A stretch of 64,000 nt of DNA, from the NCBI RefSeq assembly GCF_005239225.2, contig NC_133296.1:13516001-13580000 (forward strand), in the 5' to 3' direction. Position 1 is the first letter of the stretch. Every line of letters begins with the position of its first letter. Positions 53,150 to 63,725 of this stretch are shown piece by piece. A program made the translations under genes and the position numbers. The notes beneath the pieces are model-generated. The model did not search any database. It was not told the origin of the DNA and saw only the letters and a program-made list of their open reading frames with translations. This DNA comes from Populus alba. Taxonomy: Eukaryota; Streptophyta; Magnoliopsida; Malpighiales; Salicaceae.

Positions 53150-53893
53150 TATTTTCTCGCGGGGACAAGTACAAAAGAGCAGAAGAACAATTGTGGATGT
53201 TCCAACGGTAATTCCAAAGAGTCCCCGGAAGCTGGAAAGACGTAGTCTGTCAGTATGGTCATCGGATTCTGAGGCCAAACACTTGTACGAGGAGGTCAAA
53301 GAATTATCAAGGTCTTTAATGCCCCACTTTCTGCTACCTCCACAACTGCTTCTGAAATGTCGAGAAGATACGGGGAACTTCTTGGAAAAACCTGTAAACA
53401 TAAGATCAAGTAATCTTCTAACAATACTGAAAACGCTGTAGAATTGAGAACACATGGAAACAATGAGACGTTAATGGTGAAACGATACTCACAAATCCAA
53501 AACCGCCAACTCTGTATGTTGGTCCTGAATTAATGAATCCCTTGCAATGTTTAGCTAGCAAAACTTTGATGCAAGGAACCTCAAGATATGCTGCTGCTAT
53601 ATATCTCTTCACTAACAAGAGCTTGAGCATAACCATTTCCTGAATAAATCCTTACAATATTGTCAGGGTGAATCTTTAATACATCTCTCAAATCTGCCAC
53701 CACAGAGGAGTCTCCATCACACCCAATCTTTGCTCCTGTCTTCCTCAGTGTCTCACGTCAACAGTTGCCGGACCAATCCTTCGAGCAGCAAAGATGGATG
53801 TTAAACTAGAGGTGAAGCTTTGAGTGAGAACTAATGCAAGAAAAAGCCACACCACCATCACGATCCGAGACAAATTGCTACGCAATTTACCAC
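53150..53893 (-). pseudogene. Glutamate-receptor-like (GLR) channel pseudogene fragment
   Basis: C-terminal part of a plant GLR. Exon start at 53893 (CAG|GTGGTAAATTG) encodes GGKLRSNLSRIVMVVWLF plus LALVLTQSFTSSLTS, the M3 helix (conserved SYTANLTS-like end). Stops follow in DVRH-stop-GRQ and QI-stop-EMY-stop. It resumes at AAYLEVPCIKVLLAKHC and GPTYRVGGFGF (ligand-binding S2 lobe), then an intron of about 110 bp, then VFPRSSPYLLDISEAVVEV, a frameshift near LKTLI, and the M4 region SSFRGLFGITVGTSTIVLLLF. At least three stops and one frameshift; the ligand-binding and pore exons upstream are missing. Confidence 0.9.
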
Positions 53894-54064
53894 CTGCAAG
53901 TATGTGAAACAAATATTTTTATTAAACAACATGGTTCCCTTCTTTAACAAACAAGCACACCAAGATTTTGTAGCTTCTTCAAATATCAGAGAAAACAAAT
54001 AGTTAGATTTCCATCCCTCCATGAACAATCAACAGTATGCTATAGATTTAAAGCAATGAAACTA

Positions 54065-54358
54065 TATCAAAGAATCATCTCAACCTAATAGCTTAAGCTT
54101 TTAGATGAGGTTGCAAGATATGATTTATATTATTCTCTAACACATCTCCTCAAATGAAAGCTCTTTGAGCTTGAAATTTACACAGACCTATATTACCTTG
54201 TGCTTAATTTTTATCAAATAAATAAGGATATTGGTGAGATTCGAACTCGTGACCGCTTGGTCATCAAGGCTCTGATACTATGTTAAAAAATCATCTCAAC
54301 CCAATAGCTTAAACTTTTAGATGAAGTTTCAGAATATAATTTATATTATTCTTTAACA
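54065..54358 (-). mobile_element. TRIM retrotransposon, copy 3
   Basis: Complete copy in reverse orientation. LTRs at 54281-54358 (5') and 54065-54142 (3'), each 78 bp. The primer-binding site on the minus strand reads TAGTATCAGAG at 54270-54280 (one base off TGGTATCAGAG). Internal GGTCACGAGTTCGAATCTCACCA is the same as copies 1 and 2. No target duplication seen. Confidence 0.88.
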
Positions 54359-56228
54359 CACCATTTTTATCTGTTTTGTTTCACAACTTATCCTAACAAT
54401 AGCAAGATAATCGCTGTAGTGTTCCTCAATATCCTATGATAGTTTCTACATGTTGCACCTCTGATGAAGGTAATCCCTGCGATAAAAGCTGTCATTTTCT
54501 CTGTTAGTCAGTGACATGATTCTCCCTAATAACTAGAACATTGCTGATTTATTCCATCATTAGAAACAGTAATATTGAATATCGGCATAAGGAGGAAAAA
54601 ATCTCAAGTTATAAGGAAAAGGTTAGGACCTTGAATTCATATCATATGCTCAGCAAATCCTTTTGGCTTTCTCCATTAGTCGATGCCATGGTTTACCTCG
54701 ACCTTGTCTTCTTGGCATGTTGCTGTCTGTAAGAATTGGTCCTGTATCTCTAACATTTTCCCAACCAAAATCATTTTGTAAGCATGTTCCCAGCAACCAA
54801 ACAATCCATCTAAAATTAATGAATAAATTTAGAAAAAAAAAATCACTTGGAATCATTAAAACGAAGTGAGCCAAGAGAATTTAAATACAGATATAACCAT
54901 CCAAATTTTACTTATAAATACATATTCCAAGAAATCTTCTAAGATAATCACTAACCAGGATCACTGCGTTTCCAGTGCTTAATGCTCATAATCTCTAGGT
55001 GTTGCTACTATAGTGAATCTGACGTAGCCAGAATCAATAAGGTCAAGATTGAAATGAGATTTATAGGAAAATAGTTTGTTATCTAGAGATGAGTAGTTCG
55101 AGCCCTATAAATCTCAGGGCTATTAGAATTTTATATAATTATTAATTTCAGGATCCGTACAATTAGTTAAGGTATACACAAGTTGACCCGAAATATTAAT
55201 TAAAAAAAATTGAAAAAGGATTTAAGAAAGAGCTGAAATGAAAAATATTTAGAACGATTCTAGATTTACAATAAGTCTTACAAAGAAGAATAAATCTGAA
55301 TAAAATCCTCAATAATCAAGCTTGTTCTTAAACAGCACAGTACTGGCTAGGAATGGTGAAAAATATCAAATATTTTAAATCTTGATTATTCATTAAAATA
55401 AAAGCACTGTCTAAGAAAAGTTTTAGAATTATGATGTTGTGTTTGTGGGTAAATTTAGCATTATGTTTTTAAATTATAAAGATCATATGAAACATTAATT
55501 TATTATAATATTTTTAGTAACTAAATTAAAAAAAATAAGAATAATATTTTAAATTGGAAAAAGGTCACCTTGGTTTAGTATGATTTTTGTACTTGTAATT
55601 ATTTCAATGTAAAATCTTAATAAATATTAACTTATATAATTCACACCATATGGGCCGATGTGTGTAAATAGCGGGATTTTCAAGCACACTTAGGACATAA
55701 AACGAGATATTGGGCCAAAGCTCAATAATACGTAACCATCTTCTCAGGTCATAAGCCCATACTAATGAAGAGTGGATTTTGTTACCAAAACCTGGGTCCA
55801 AATCAATGTCTTAAAAGCCCATTACCTTCAACTAACAAAATACACTTGCTTTTAGACCATTGAAAACAAACACGAAATAACTTATTTTTGATAAAATATT
55901 TTAAAAGTAATGTTATTTTTTTATCTGACATACCTATCACCAATAGTTTGTAGACTCAACTCAATTTAAAGTTCAGGTTTTATATTTTGATTGAATCATT
56001 ATATTTTAAATGCATCATCAGTTCGTTTAGATTAATTTTTTTAAATTAAAACAATATTATTTTAGTTAAAAAAATAGAAAGAATCAACGGTTATAATCAG
56101 ATTTTTTAACCAGTTCATAACTAGTTTTTTTTCCTTTTATTCTTTTAACCTGACCCGATTTCAATCTTAAAATCAACTAAATTTTAAGTTAACCTATTAA
56201 ATGTAGCTGAGTTTTAAAATTTTGATTT
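54359..56228. other. Intergenic
   Basis: No supported gene. Apart from the SINE-like segment at 55055-55213 it is AT-rich spacer. Confidence 0.45.
55055..55213 (+). mobile_element. SINE-like remnant
   Basis: Carries AGTTCGAGCCCTATAAATCTC (B-box-like GTTCGAGCC) and ends GGTATACACAAGTTGACCCGAAATAT then an A-rich tail. This corresponds to the GGTGCACGCAAGCTGGCCCAGACAT end of the SINE at 49.8 kb. Diverged, with no target duplication. Confidence 0.45.
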
Positions 56229-56337
56229 TGTTTGCTTGCTCTCCAAGTATCAATTGACGTTTGATTTCCTGCCTCTGTCCACTGTTGTACTCTTCTGTTG
56301 ATTTGTCTTTTCACCACTCCCCGTGAAATCAGACCAT
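56229..56337. repeat. Dispersed 108-bp duplication, copy 1
   Basis: Nearly identical to 62978-63085 (two mismatches seen: GTCTTTT/GTCCTTT and AAATCAG/AAATTAG). Contains CTCCAAGTATCAATTGACG and ends ACTCCCCGTGAAATCAGACCAT. No homology continues on either side that I can see. Confidence 0.9.
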
Positions 56338-56509
56338 GATAAATACAAGATGGAAAAATAAATAGAAAATCATGATGGGACTGAAAAATTTAAAAAAAAT
56401 AAAATCCTAATTCAATAGGAGAGAAAATAAAATCTCCCGCGTGGCATGTTTGGCTCTGCCGTTGCATGTGTGTTTGGCTAAATTTTAAATTTTATTTTTT
56501 TTGTTAAAA

Positions 56510-57505
56510 TTAAGTATAGTTTGTATTTTTTGAATCGTTTTGATGTACTGATATCAAAAATTATTTTTAAAAAAATAAAAAAAATTATTTTACATGTATT
56601 TCAGCACGAAAAGCTATTTGAAAAGCAACCGCAACTACATTATCAAACACACTTATATTAAAAAAATACAAAGGTATAAACCTGTTTGAAACCGTGTTTT
56701 TAAAAAATTAAAAAATTTTTTATTAAAAATTAATTTTTATATATATTTTTTGTATTGTTTTTATGTGTTTATTTTAAAAATAATTTTTAAAAAATAAAAA
56801 AATATATATTATTTTAATATATTTTAAAAATAAAAGGTGTTTTTAAAAGTAATTATAACCCTATTCCACCAGAGAGTCTCGAGAGTAAAATAATGGCAGG
56901 CAACAGCCCCTGTCCTGTTCAAGCAGCAGAGAACGCCACCTCACTCTATTTTTATTTCAACTGTCAAGCAATAAAGAGGGACGCCATGCCAGCCTGACAC
57001 ACCTAGCTCTTTCACCAGAAGGTAACTCTCCCTTCCACAGTAAAGTCCAGTAAAAAAACAAATAGTATTAAAATATGTTTTTTCTTTATTTAAATTTGGT
57101 TTGATAAAAGTAATTATTTTTGTTGTTGTTGGTTTGGAAATGCTCATAACATTCTTCTTTCTGTGTTTTAAAAAATAATTTTTTTATTAATTTTAAATTA
57201 ATATATTTTTAATATTTTTAAATTATTTTAATGTGCTCATATCAAAAATAATTTTTTAAAAATAAAAAATATTATTGACATGCATTTTAGCATGAAAAGT
57301 TATTTGAAAAGTAATCGCAACCACCAAACAAGTTTACTAGTATTGCGTTTTGAAAGTGTTTTTAAAAATATTTAATTTTTTTTTACTTTAAATTAATTTA
57401 TTTTTTATATTTTTAAATCATTTTGATATGTTGATATCAAAAATAATTTTAAAAAATATATTATTTTAATGTATTTTAGAATGAAAAACACTTTGAAAAG
57501 CAACC
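56510..57505. repeat. Cluster of four AT-rich MITE-like copies
   Basis: Copies at about 56510-56630, 56673-56863, 57161-57322 and 57344-57505. The best one starts GCGTTTTGAAAGTGTTTTTAAA and ends AAAACACTTTGAAAAGCAACC, forming imperfect terminal inverted repeats. All share a core like TTTTGATATGTTGATATCAAAAATAAT. None codes for protein. Related copies lie at about 43700-43875 and 63110-63530. Confidence 0.7.
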
Positions 57506-57829
57506 GGTACCATGCTTCATATAAAATGTGTGATTGGTTAAAATTGTGGTTTGAGTTTTTTTATCTAAAATTATATCATGATATGTTTAGTTAAAATTAT
57601 GGTCGGGATTGATGTCGTACATAAAAGGACTAAAAAAGACATAAATTAATTTATTATATTTTTAAATAGAAAAAATAACATTTAGTACACACAATAATCA
57701 GCATAGAAAGAAAATTGTTTATTTTTTATTAAAAAAAATTATTGCCTCCCCAAACTTGTTGCAATGTCATCACGAACATAATCCATATACAACGCTCTAT
57801 AGTGCCCACATGTTTGTGATCATGGAACC

Positions 57830-58400
57830 GCATCTATTAAAATATCATTAGGAAAAAAATAAGGTGGCGATCAAACTCATTAAATGCAACATCTTGGATC
57901 GACTTTCTTAAACTGTAGTTATGTACTGTTATTGATGCGACAACAATTTAAGCGTATGTTTTATAAGGAAACACATACATGTTTTGCAAGATTCTCCACA
58001 TTTTCTTCCAAACTCCTAAAATAAGTTTTATTACACATTATAATGATGAATGGACATGGTTGAATATTTCTTCCTGACTTTGCGGTTGTCCTCGTCGATG
58101 AAATTCTGGAAGATGATATCTCTCACCTCTATATGATCTTAAGTAATCGTACTCATTTGGATATCTCGTATCAATGAGATAATACTTCCCTGCATCAAGA
58201 TAATGATCGTTCAAAACTTATTTCTTATTGTGGATAAAAAATAAATTTATTCAAATTTAACAAAACCCCAATTTTTTATTTTTCAATACCTTCTGGTGGC
58301 TTCAAAAATCTTATACTTGGATTGTCAATCACCTCAATAAATATTCTTGTATCGTGTGCATTACCTTCCCACCTAGAATGATTTAGTGTCAAAAAATAGT
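57830..58400 (-). pseudogene. PIF/Harbinger transposase relic
   Basis: A DDE_Tnp_4-type transposase C-terminal half. It begins near 58400 with SRWEGNAHDTRIF (from the GSAHDSRV motif) and FLKPPEG. It continues YYLIDTRYPNEYDYLRSYRGERYHL (catalytic Asp region), VHSSL-stop-CVIKLILGVWKKMWRIL (RNVIERTFGVWK-like, with the usual Glu of the DDE triad lost), VVASITVHNYSLRKS and AFNEF. Two stops and a change at the ERTFG site make it inactive. Terminal repeats were not found. Confidence 0.85.
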
Positions 58401-60242
58401 TTAGGATAGGGATTTGGGTCAGAAATAGGTAGTTTTTATTTTTTTTTCCCTTAAATGATTTGTTGACAAACTTCAATTATTCTCAAAGGTTATTGGATCT
58501 CTAATTAGGTACAAAATAAGGCTAGTGTGTTTTATCCGTGTGAGATTGGAATGAGAGAGGGAAGAACAATGGAGAGACCAAGAAAAGATCAATGAGAGAA
58601 GAAGACCAAACAAGGTTATTTTTGAGAAAAAGAAATATTAAAGAACTCTAAAACGCGTGGGGAAAGTCAGTCTTTTCAATGCTGCATTAAATGCTTTCAG
58701 GCTCCGTTTAGATAAAGTCAAGCTGGCCAATCTTTGGCATCATCTCCGTTTTCATTGTTTCCTTTTCCATTTTAGTTGGCATTTCTGTTATTTGATTACA
58801 TTGTCACCTCTTCTTTTCCCCAGCCAAAACCCACACTAGCAATCAACATCCACTACACTAGCAATCAACATCGACCATTGTTTTTCTGCCTTCTTCAGTG
58901 GCTGAAGTGGATCACCAGCACCTCTACCGTCGACGGGTCGCCAAGCCAATGAAAGTTGAGAAAGATTTTTCATCTTGAAATGAAGCTAAGAGCGCATCTG
59001 GTCTTCACGAAAAAATCAACGGGTTACGGGCTCATCTCATATGTCCGATTCAGGCATCTCTCTTATTGACGTAGAAAATAATGCGGGGGGACGTGGAACC
59101 GGACAAGATATTTTTTGCTCTGGGTTTGTTACCGAGTAGCATGAACGCCTTTCCACGTGTTTGTCTGGACGTGGTCTCATCAAATGTTATTTTACTATGC
59201 ACATAGGTACAGCATTATAGGTAGATCCATGTGAATTCCACTTCCCCGTGATAGAATTAATGTCCTCTGCTATTATTTTTTATGTTGGATAGAGCAAGGA
59301 GAGCAATTGGCTAACTTTTTGGTTTTTTGGGTATCCTAACACACACTGCTATGTATTTTATTTCTTTATTTACTAATTTAAATATAAATATGAAATGGTT
59401 CATCGTGAACCCGAATTTGGGAGATGTTAGGTGAGAATGGAAGCTCACCTACTTGGCTATAAAAGAGCTGCCAAGCCTCTGCAGGAAAAAAGGGCATGCA
59501 CTGAGGGAAAATCCAGCATGTAGAGAGACATGCGTTGAGAGTCAATATTTTTAATTGTATATATTCAATTATTTTAATGTATGTTATAAAAAAAATGTTT
59601 AATGAAATATATTTGATCATCAACCTTCAAATTTAGTTCATTTACTAGAAAACATTTTTAACTCATAATTCATAAAATATTCTTGATTGATCAAAGTTTT
59701 CTTATACGTTCCGAATATAAGAGAAAATTTAAAATATTTCAGAAAAATAAAAAGTATTTTACACAAAACAAAGGAAAGGGAAAATCAAGATACATGGCAG
59801 TGAAACACCCCCCTCCATAAATATATTATTGTTCAAGGCAAACTAAGCAAGGGCAATAGATTCGATGTGCTTTCCTGGGATGCTCGAACTATACATTTCT
59901 TTTGTGTAAGGAGTGTCACTCTCGGCAACATCGAACAAAACAAGACTCTTCGAACTACACAAAACTCATTGAGAAATGGATGAGATTTTTGAAGCACAAA
60001 AATAGAAACCCTAAACATGTTGTCTGTGGGAGCAGGGGCTCTCTCTGGCCCTTTGTCGCCGTTGAAACCAACCATTCTTCCTCTATTCTAGGGATCCTGT
60101 TCTTTTCCATGGATGCAAATATTGCAGGAATTTGGTGTCTGCATGCTAGCTAGCTAGCTACTTCCTTCACCAAAAAACAATAGCTACTATTTACAAATCT
60201 TCTAAAAATAATAAAGCACTTAGATTTCCCCACGCCTCCTAT
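58401..60242. other. Intergenic
   Basis: No supported gene. A CACTAGCAATCAACATC direct repeat occurs at about 58835-58870. Short ORFs at 59400-60150 show no recognisable family. Confidence 0.4.
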
Positions 60243-60401
60243 GCATCAGTGAATAAAAAGTTTTTTTTTTTTTTTTCACACGCCTCACGATACTCATTAT
60301 TAATATATTATTATTATGTTATTTCTAAGCATCAGTGAATAAAAGTGTTTTTTTTTTCACGCCTCACTTTACTCATTATTAATATATTATTATTATATGA
60401 T
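60243..60401. repeat. 86-bp tandem duplication
   Basis: Unit 1 begins GCATCAGTGAATAAAA at 60243 and unit 2 the same at 60329. Both contain a T run, CACGCCTCAC and TACTCATTATTAATATATTATTATTAT; they differ mainly in T-run length and a few bases. Confidence 0.9.
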
Positions 60402-60479
60402 ATTATATTATTTAACTATCTTATTTTTTTCCGTTTTTAATTTTTTTAGTTTTTTTAATGATTTTTTTTGTTTGATTTA

Positions 60480-61538
60480 GTTTGTTCGTATTAAATTTTT
60501 TCTATTGGCTTGACGGGTTAACTTGGTTTGATGAATTAACCCAGTTAACTTTAGGTAAACCCGTTAATTTTTACATATATTTTTTTCAGAATTATTTTTG
60601 TTGATTTTATTTTTTTACTATTGAAACTGGTTGAAAATTTAGTTTTTTTATTTATTTCTTTAAAACACTATAGCTTTCCTCAGGTGTTTTTTTTTTCCGC
60701 TTTTGTTTCCTTTTTTTTACATGTTTTTTTTTTTCATTTATTTTACCCAAAATTGACTTTTTTAAAATAAAAAAAAAATAATCTTTGTCGTTTTTTTTAT
60801 ATTGATCTGGTTGAAAACTTAGCTTTGTAGCTTTTTTCAGAAAAAAAAAATGCTATGGATTATTACAATATTAGCTTTGTTTTTTTCTTTTTAATTTTTT
60901 TTGTTAAATTTTTTTATTTAGTTATCAGATTTTCATGATACGGATCTCGAGTTTGATGAGTTGACCTGATTTGACGAGTTATTTTTTTCATTTAGTTTAG
61001 TTTGTTAAAGTTAATTTTCTTTCTATTTAATTATCAGACTTTCATACTTCATGATACGTATCCTGAGCTTGATAGGTTAACTTGGTTTGATGGGTTAACC
61101 CAATTAATTATGGGTAAACCCGTCATTTTTTTTCTATTTAGTTATCAAACTTTCATTACGCGAATCTCAGGTTTTACGGTATAACCTGGTTTAAAGGGTT
61201 AACCCAATTAATTCATTTTTTTTTCTTTTTCTTCATTAGTTTTTTCCTTTCTGTTGATTTTTTTTCTTTATTTTTTTTAATTAGTCTATTTAATTATCAC
61301 ACTTTTATAACACGACCTTATAGTCAGACCCACATCCAATATTCTTGAGTCCGGTGTTTCCAGTCAAGCTCACTTAAACTTAAGTCATGCAAGTTTAATT
61401 TTATTATTAATATTATAAATATTACTTATAGGTCAGGCGTTGCAGCCAAAACCCAAGATTCTTGGGTATGACCTTGCAAAAAAAACCCAAGATTTTTAAA
61501 TTTTTGTTTTTTTTTTTAATATTTTTATACAAAAAATG
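60480..61538 (+). repeat. Degenerate internal repeats of unknown element
   Basis: Recurring block of about 100-150 bp containing TTTAGTTATCAGACTTTCAT...ACG.ATCTC...GTTAACCTGGTTTGATGGGTTAACCCAATTAAT...GGGTAAACCCGT, seen at about 60490-60580, 60915-60990, 61020-61125, 61135-61220 and 61285-61330. T-rich spacers separate the blocks. Non-coding. It ends next to a Helitron-like 3' terminus at 61569. Confidence 0.6.
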
Positions 61539-61569
61539 ACCCGCGGCATAGCACGAGTACCAAGGCTAG
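61539..61569 (+). mobile_element. Helitron-like 3' terminus (candidate)
   Basis: ACCCGCGGCATAGCACGAGT forms an imperfect hairpin (ACCCG..GC pairing with GC.CGaGT), followed after seven bases by CTAG and a T. This is the hairpin + CTRR-T layout of plant Helitrons. The 5' TC end was not located. Confidence 0.4.
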
Positions 61570-62977
61570 TGTAATATAAACTTCGTTGCCATGTTTTCTG
61601 AACAGCAAACACAATCAAAAGCAAGTTTGAGTTGCTTTAGCCCAATCTGCGGTTGGAACATAGTTTTTGTGGGTCCCAACAATTAAAAAGTATGGTTAGG
61701 AGCTAACCAAACACAATAAAATGATGGTTTAATATAAATGTAGAAGTTACCACGTAAACAAACATGTTCTTACTTTTTTAATGAAAATAAAAGAAGCAGG
61801 ATACGACGCAATCCACCTAGTTGAGCTAGTAGCTAACCGGAATTTTGTGGTGGCTTTTTTAAGGGTTTTTTGTTTTATCGAATCATAACAGTTCAAATCA
61901 TTATAGTTTTAATTTAGATTACTGGCTTGATTAAATTTTTTTAATGTAAAAATATATTATATGATTAAAAAAACCCAATAGCATGGTTCATCACATTTGA
62001 CATTTTTTTATAAAAATTATTAAGATACCAAAATATTAGATTGACATGAATCAGCATAGGTTCATCTTCTATCAACCTAGAATCCAACCATCACTAGAGT
62101 AGCCGGAAAATAAAGAGATGTTTTATGATCTCAAAAATCTATTTTTAAATAAAAAATAACTAAAAAATCATTAAAATCCTTTATAAATTATCTAATGACC
62201 CTAAAAATCTAAAAAATAGGTTCAAAAACTAAAATTTTATCTAAATTGAAAAAAAAACTTTCCAAGTCCAAATCTATCCTCTCATTTAATTTTTTTTTTT
62301 AGAAAAAAATCAACCTCAACAAACTCTTCTCATTAAATAAAATCTATTAATATCAATAATAATAATTTTTGTTGTAGTAAAGTGGCCAAAACTGACAACT
62401 TTCTGTCTCCTCTTCGCTTTAGAATGATTTTCTCATTACTTTCTCTTAGGGGCAAAAATGTAATAAAAAAAAACTTTCATATCAAATTACAATTACAAGG
62501 ATTAGATGGTACTTTATCCAAGAATTTTAGATTTATCATGTTATTTCTACTTGTTTTATATTTTGATTCCTTGTCTTTTAAATTTGTCTATCCTTAAAAT
62601 ACTTTGATAAATTGATCAATAGTTTGGCCATTAAAAGTTAAGATTGAAAAGAAAATTTGAGGATGAAAAAAAAATAAAATCCAATTTGAGGACCGAAAAA
62701 AAAAAGAAAATTAATCGGTGGAGCATATACTAAAATGCCTTAATGTTTTAGTTTGTTTAGTAATTGTGTAGATAAATTATTTGAAAGCGTTATAATATAT
62801 ATATTTTTTATTTTTATTTCTAATATATAACTATGCTTTCAGCGGCTAATGAGGGATCCAAAATTAATTGAATGAGAACCAATCCGTGGGGCAGGGATGG
62901 GATTGCAAAGTGTAATGAGGAAACGTGCCAAATTGAACGGCGTATAAAATACAAGGATCCTTCTGATCACTCCAATT
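61570..62977. other. Intergenic upstream of dynamin gene
   Basis: AT-rich, no supported gene. A poly-purine/poly-A tract lies around 62640-62710. Confidence 0.4.
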
Positions 62978-63085
62978 GTTTGCTTGCTCTCCAAGTATCA
63001 ATTGACGTTTGATTTCCTGCCTCTGTCCACTGTTGTACTCTTCTGTTGATTTGTCCTTTCACCACTCCCCGTGAAATTAGACCAT
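62978..63085. repeat. Dispersed 108-bp duplication, copy 2
   Basis: Partner of 56229-56337. It lies 640 bases upstream of the dynamin start, within the presumed promoter region. Confidence 0.9.
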
Positions 63086-63648
63086 CATTCCCGAGGCTTT
63101 AAGGGGTGTTCCGCAGTGTATTAGCTGTTAATTTTAAAAATATTTTTTATTCAAAAATATATTAAAAAAATAGTTTTTAATATTAATATATTAAAATGAT
63201 TTGAAATATAAAAAAAAAATTTAAAATAAAAAAAATTCAATTACTAGGTAACCAAATTATAGAGTTTTTTTCATTTGTTATTAACTGTTATTTAAAAAAA
63301 AAATATATTAAGATAATATATTTTTTAAAAAATTATTTTTAATATTATCATATCAAAATAATTTAAAATAAAATAATTAAAATTTTTAAAAACATCTGAT
63401 TTTTTAAAATTTCAAAAATACAGTTACACGGTTCACTTTGTATATTTTAAATTAAAATATTTGAAATTGTGATTGTAATTTTTTTTAAATGTATTTTATA
63501 TTAAAATAAAATATTTTTTATTTTTTTAAAATAAACAATCCAAAACATGCCAAAAAAATTCAATTTTTTTGGCAACGTCGAGTCTGTTTATAACTGAGAG
63601 ACTAATAAGAGATTTTTCAGTCAAATGCGCCACCCCACTCCTGCATGC
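63086..63648. other. AT-rich MITE-like sequence in dynamin promoter region
   Basis: 63110-63240 and 63250-63530 resemble the AT-rich MITE-like family of 56.5-57.5 kb (TAATATTAATATATTAAAATGATTTGAAATATAAAA). No gene. Confidence 0.5.
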
Positions 63649-63655
63649 TATAAAA
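63649..63655 (+). promoter_or_regulatory. TATA box of dynamin gene (candidate)
   Basis: TATAAAA 71 bases upstream of the ATG at 63726, at a distance that allows a short leader of roughly 40-45 bases. Confidence 0.55.
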
Positions 63656-63725
63656 TTTAGCTTCTCTAATATTCAGTCTTCTTCCCTTGAAGAATTAAAT
63701 CTCTGCTTCATCTATACCAGAGATA

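Noticed and set aside
52896..53441. 181-aa Ala/Val/Leu-rich plus-strand ORF
   Set aside because: It runs antisense over the GLR relic and a GCTGCT repeat; composition is due to the repeat.
59833..60153. Overlapping ORFs of about 80 aa on both strands
   Set aside because: No recognisable family or splice structure; length is expected by chance in a GC-normal stretch.
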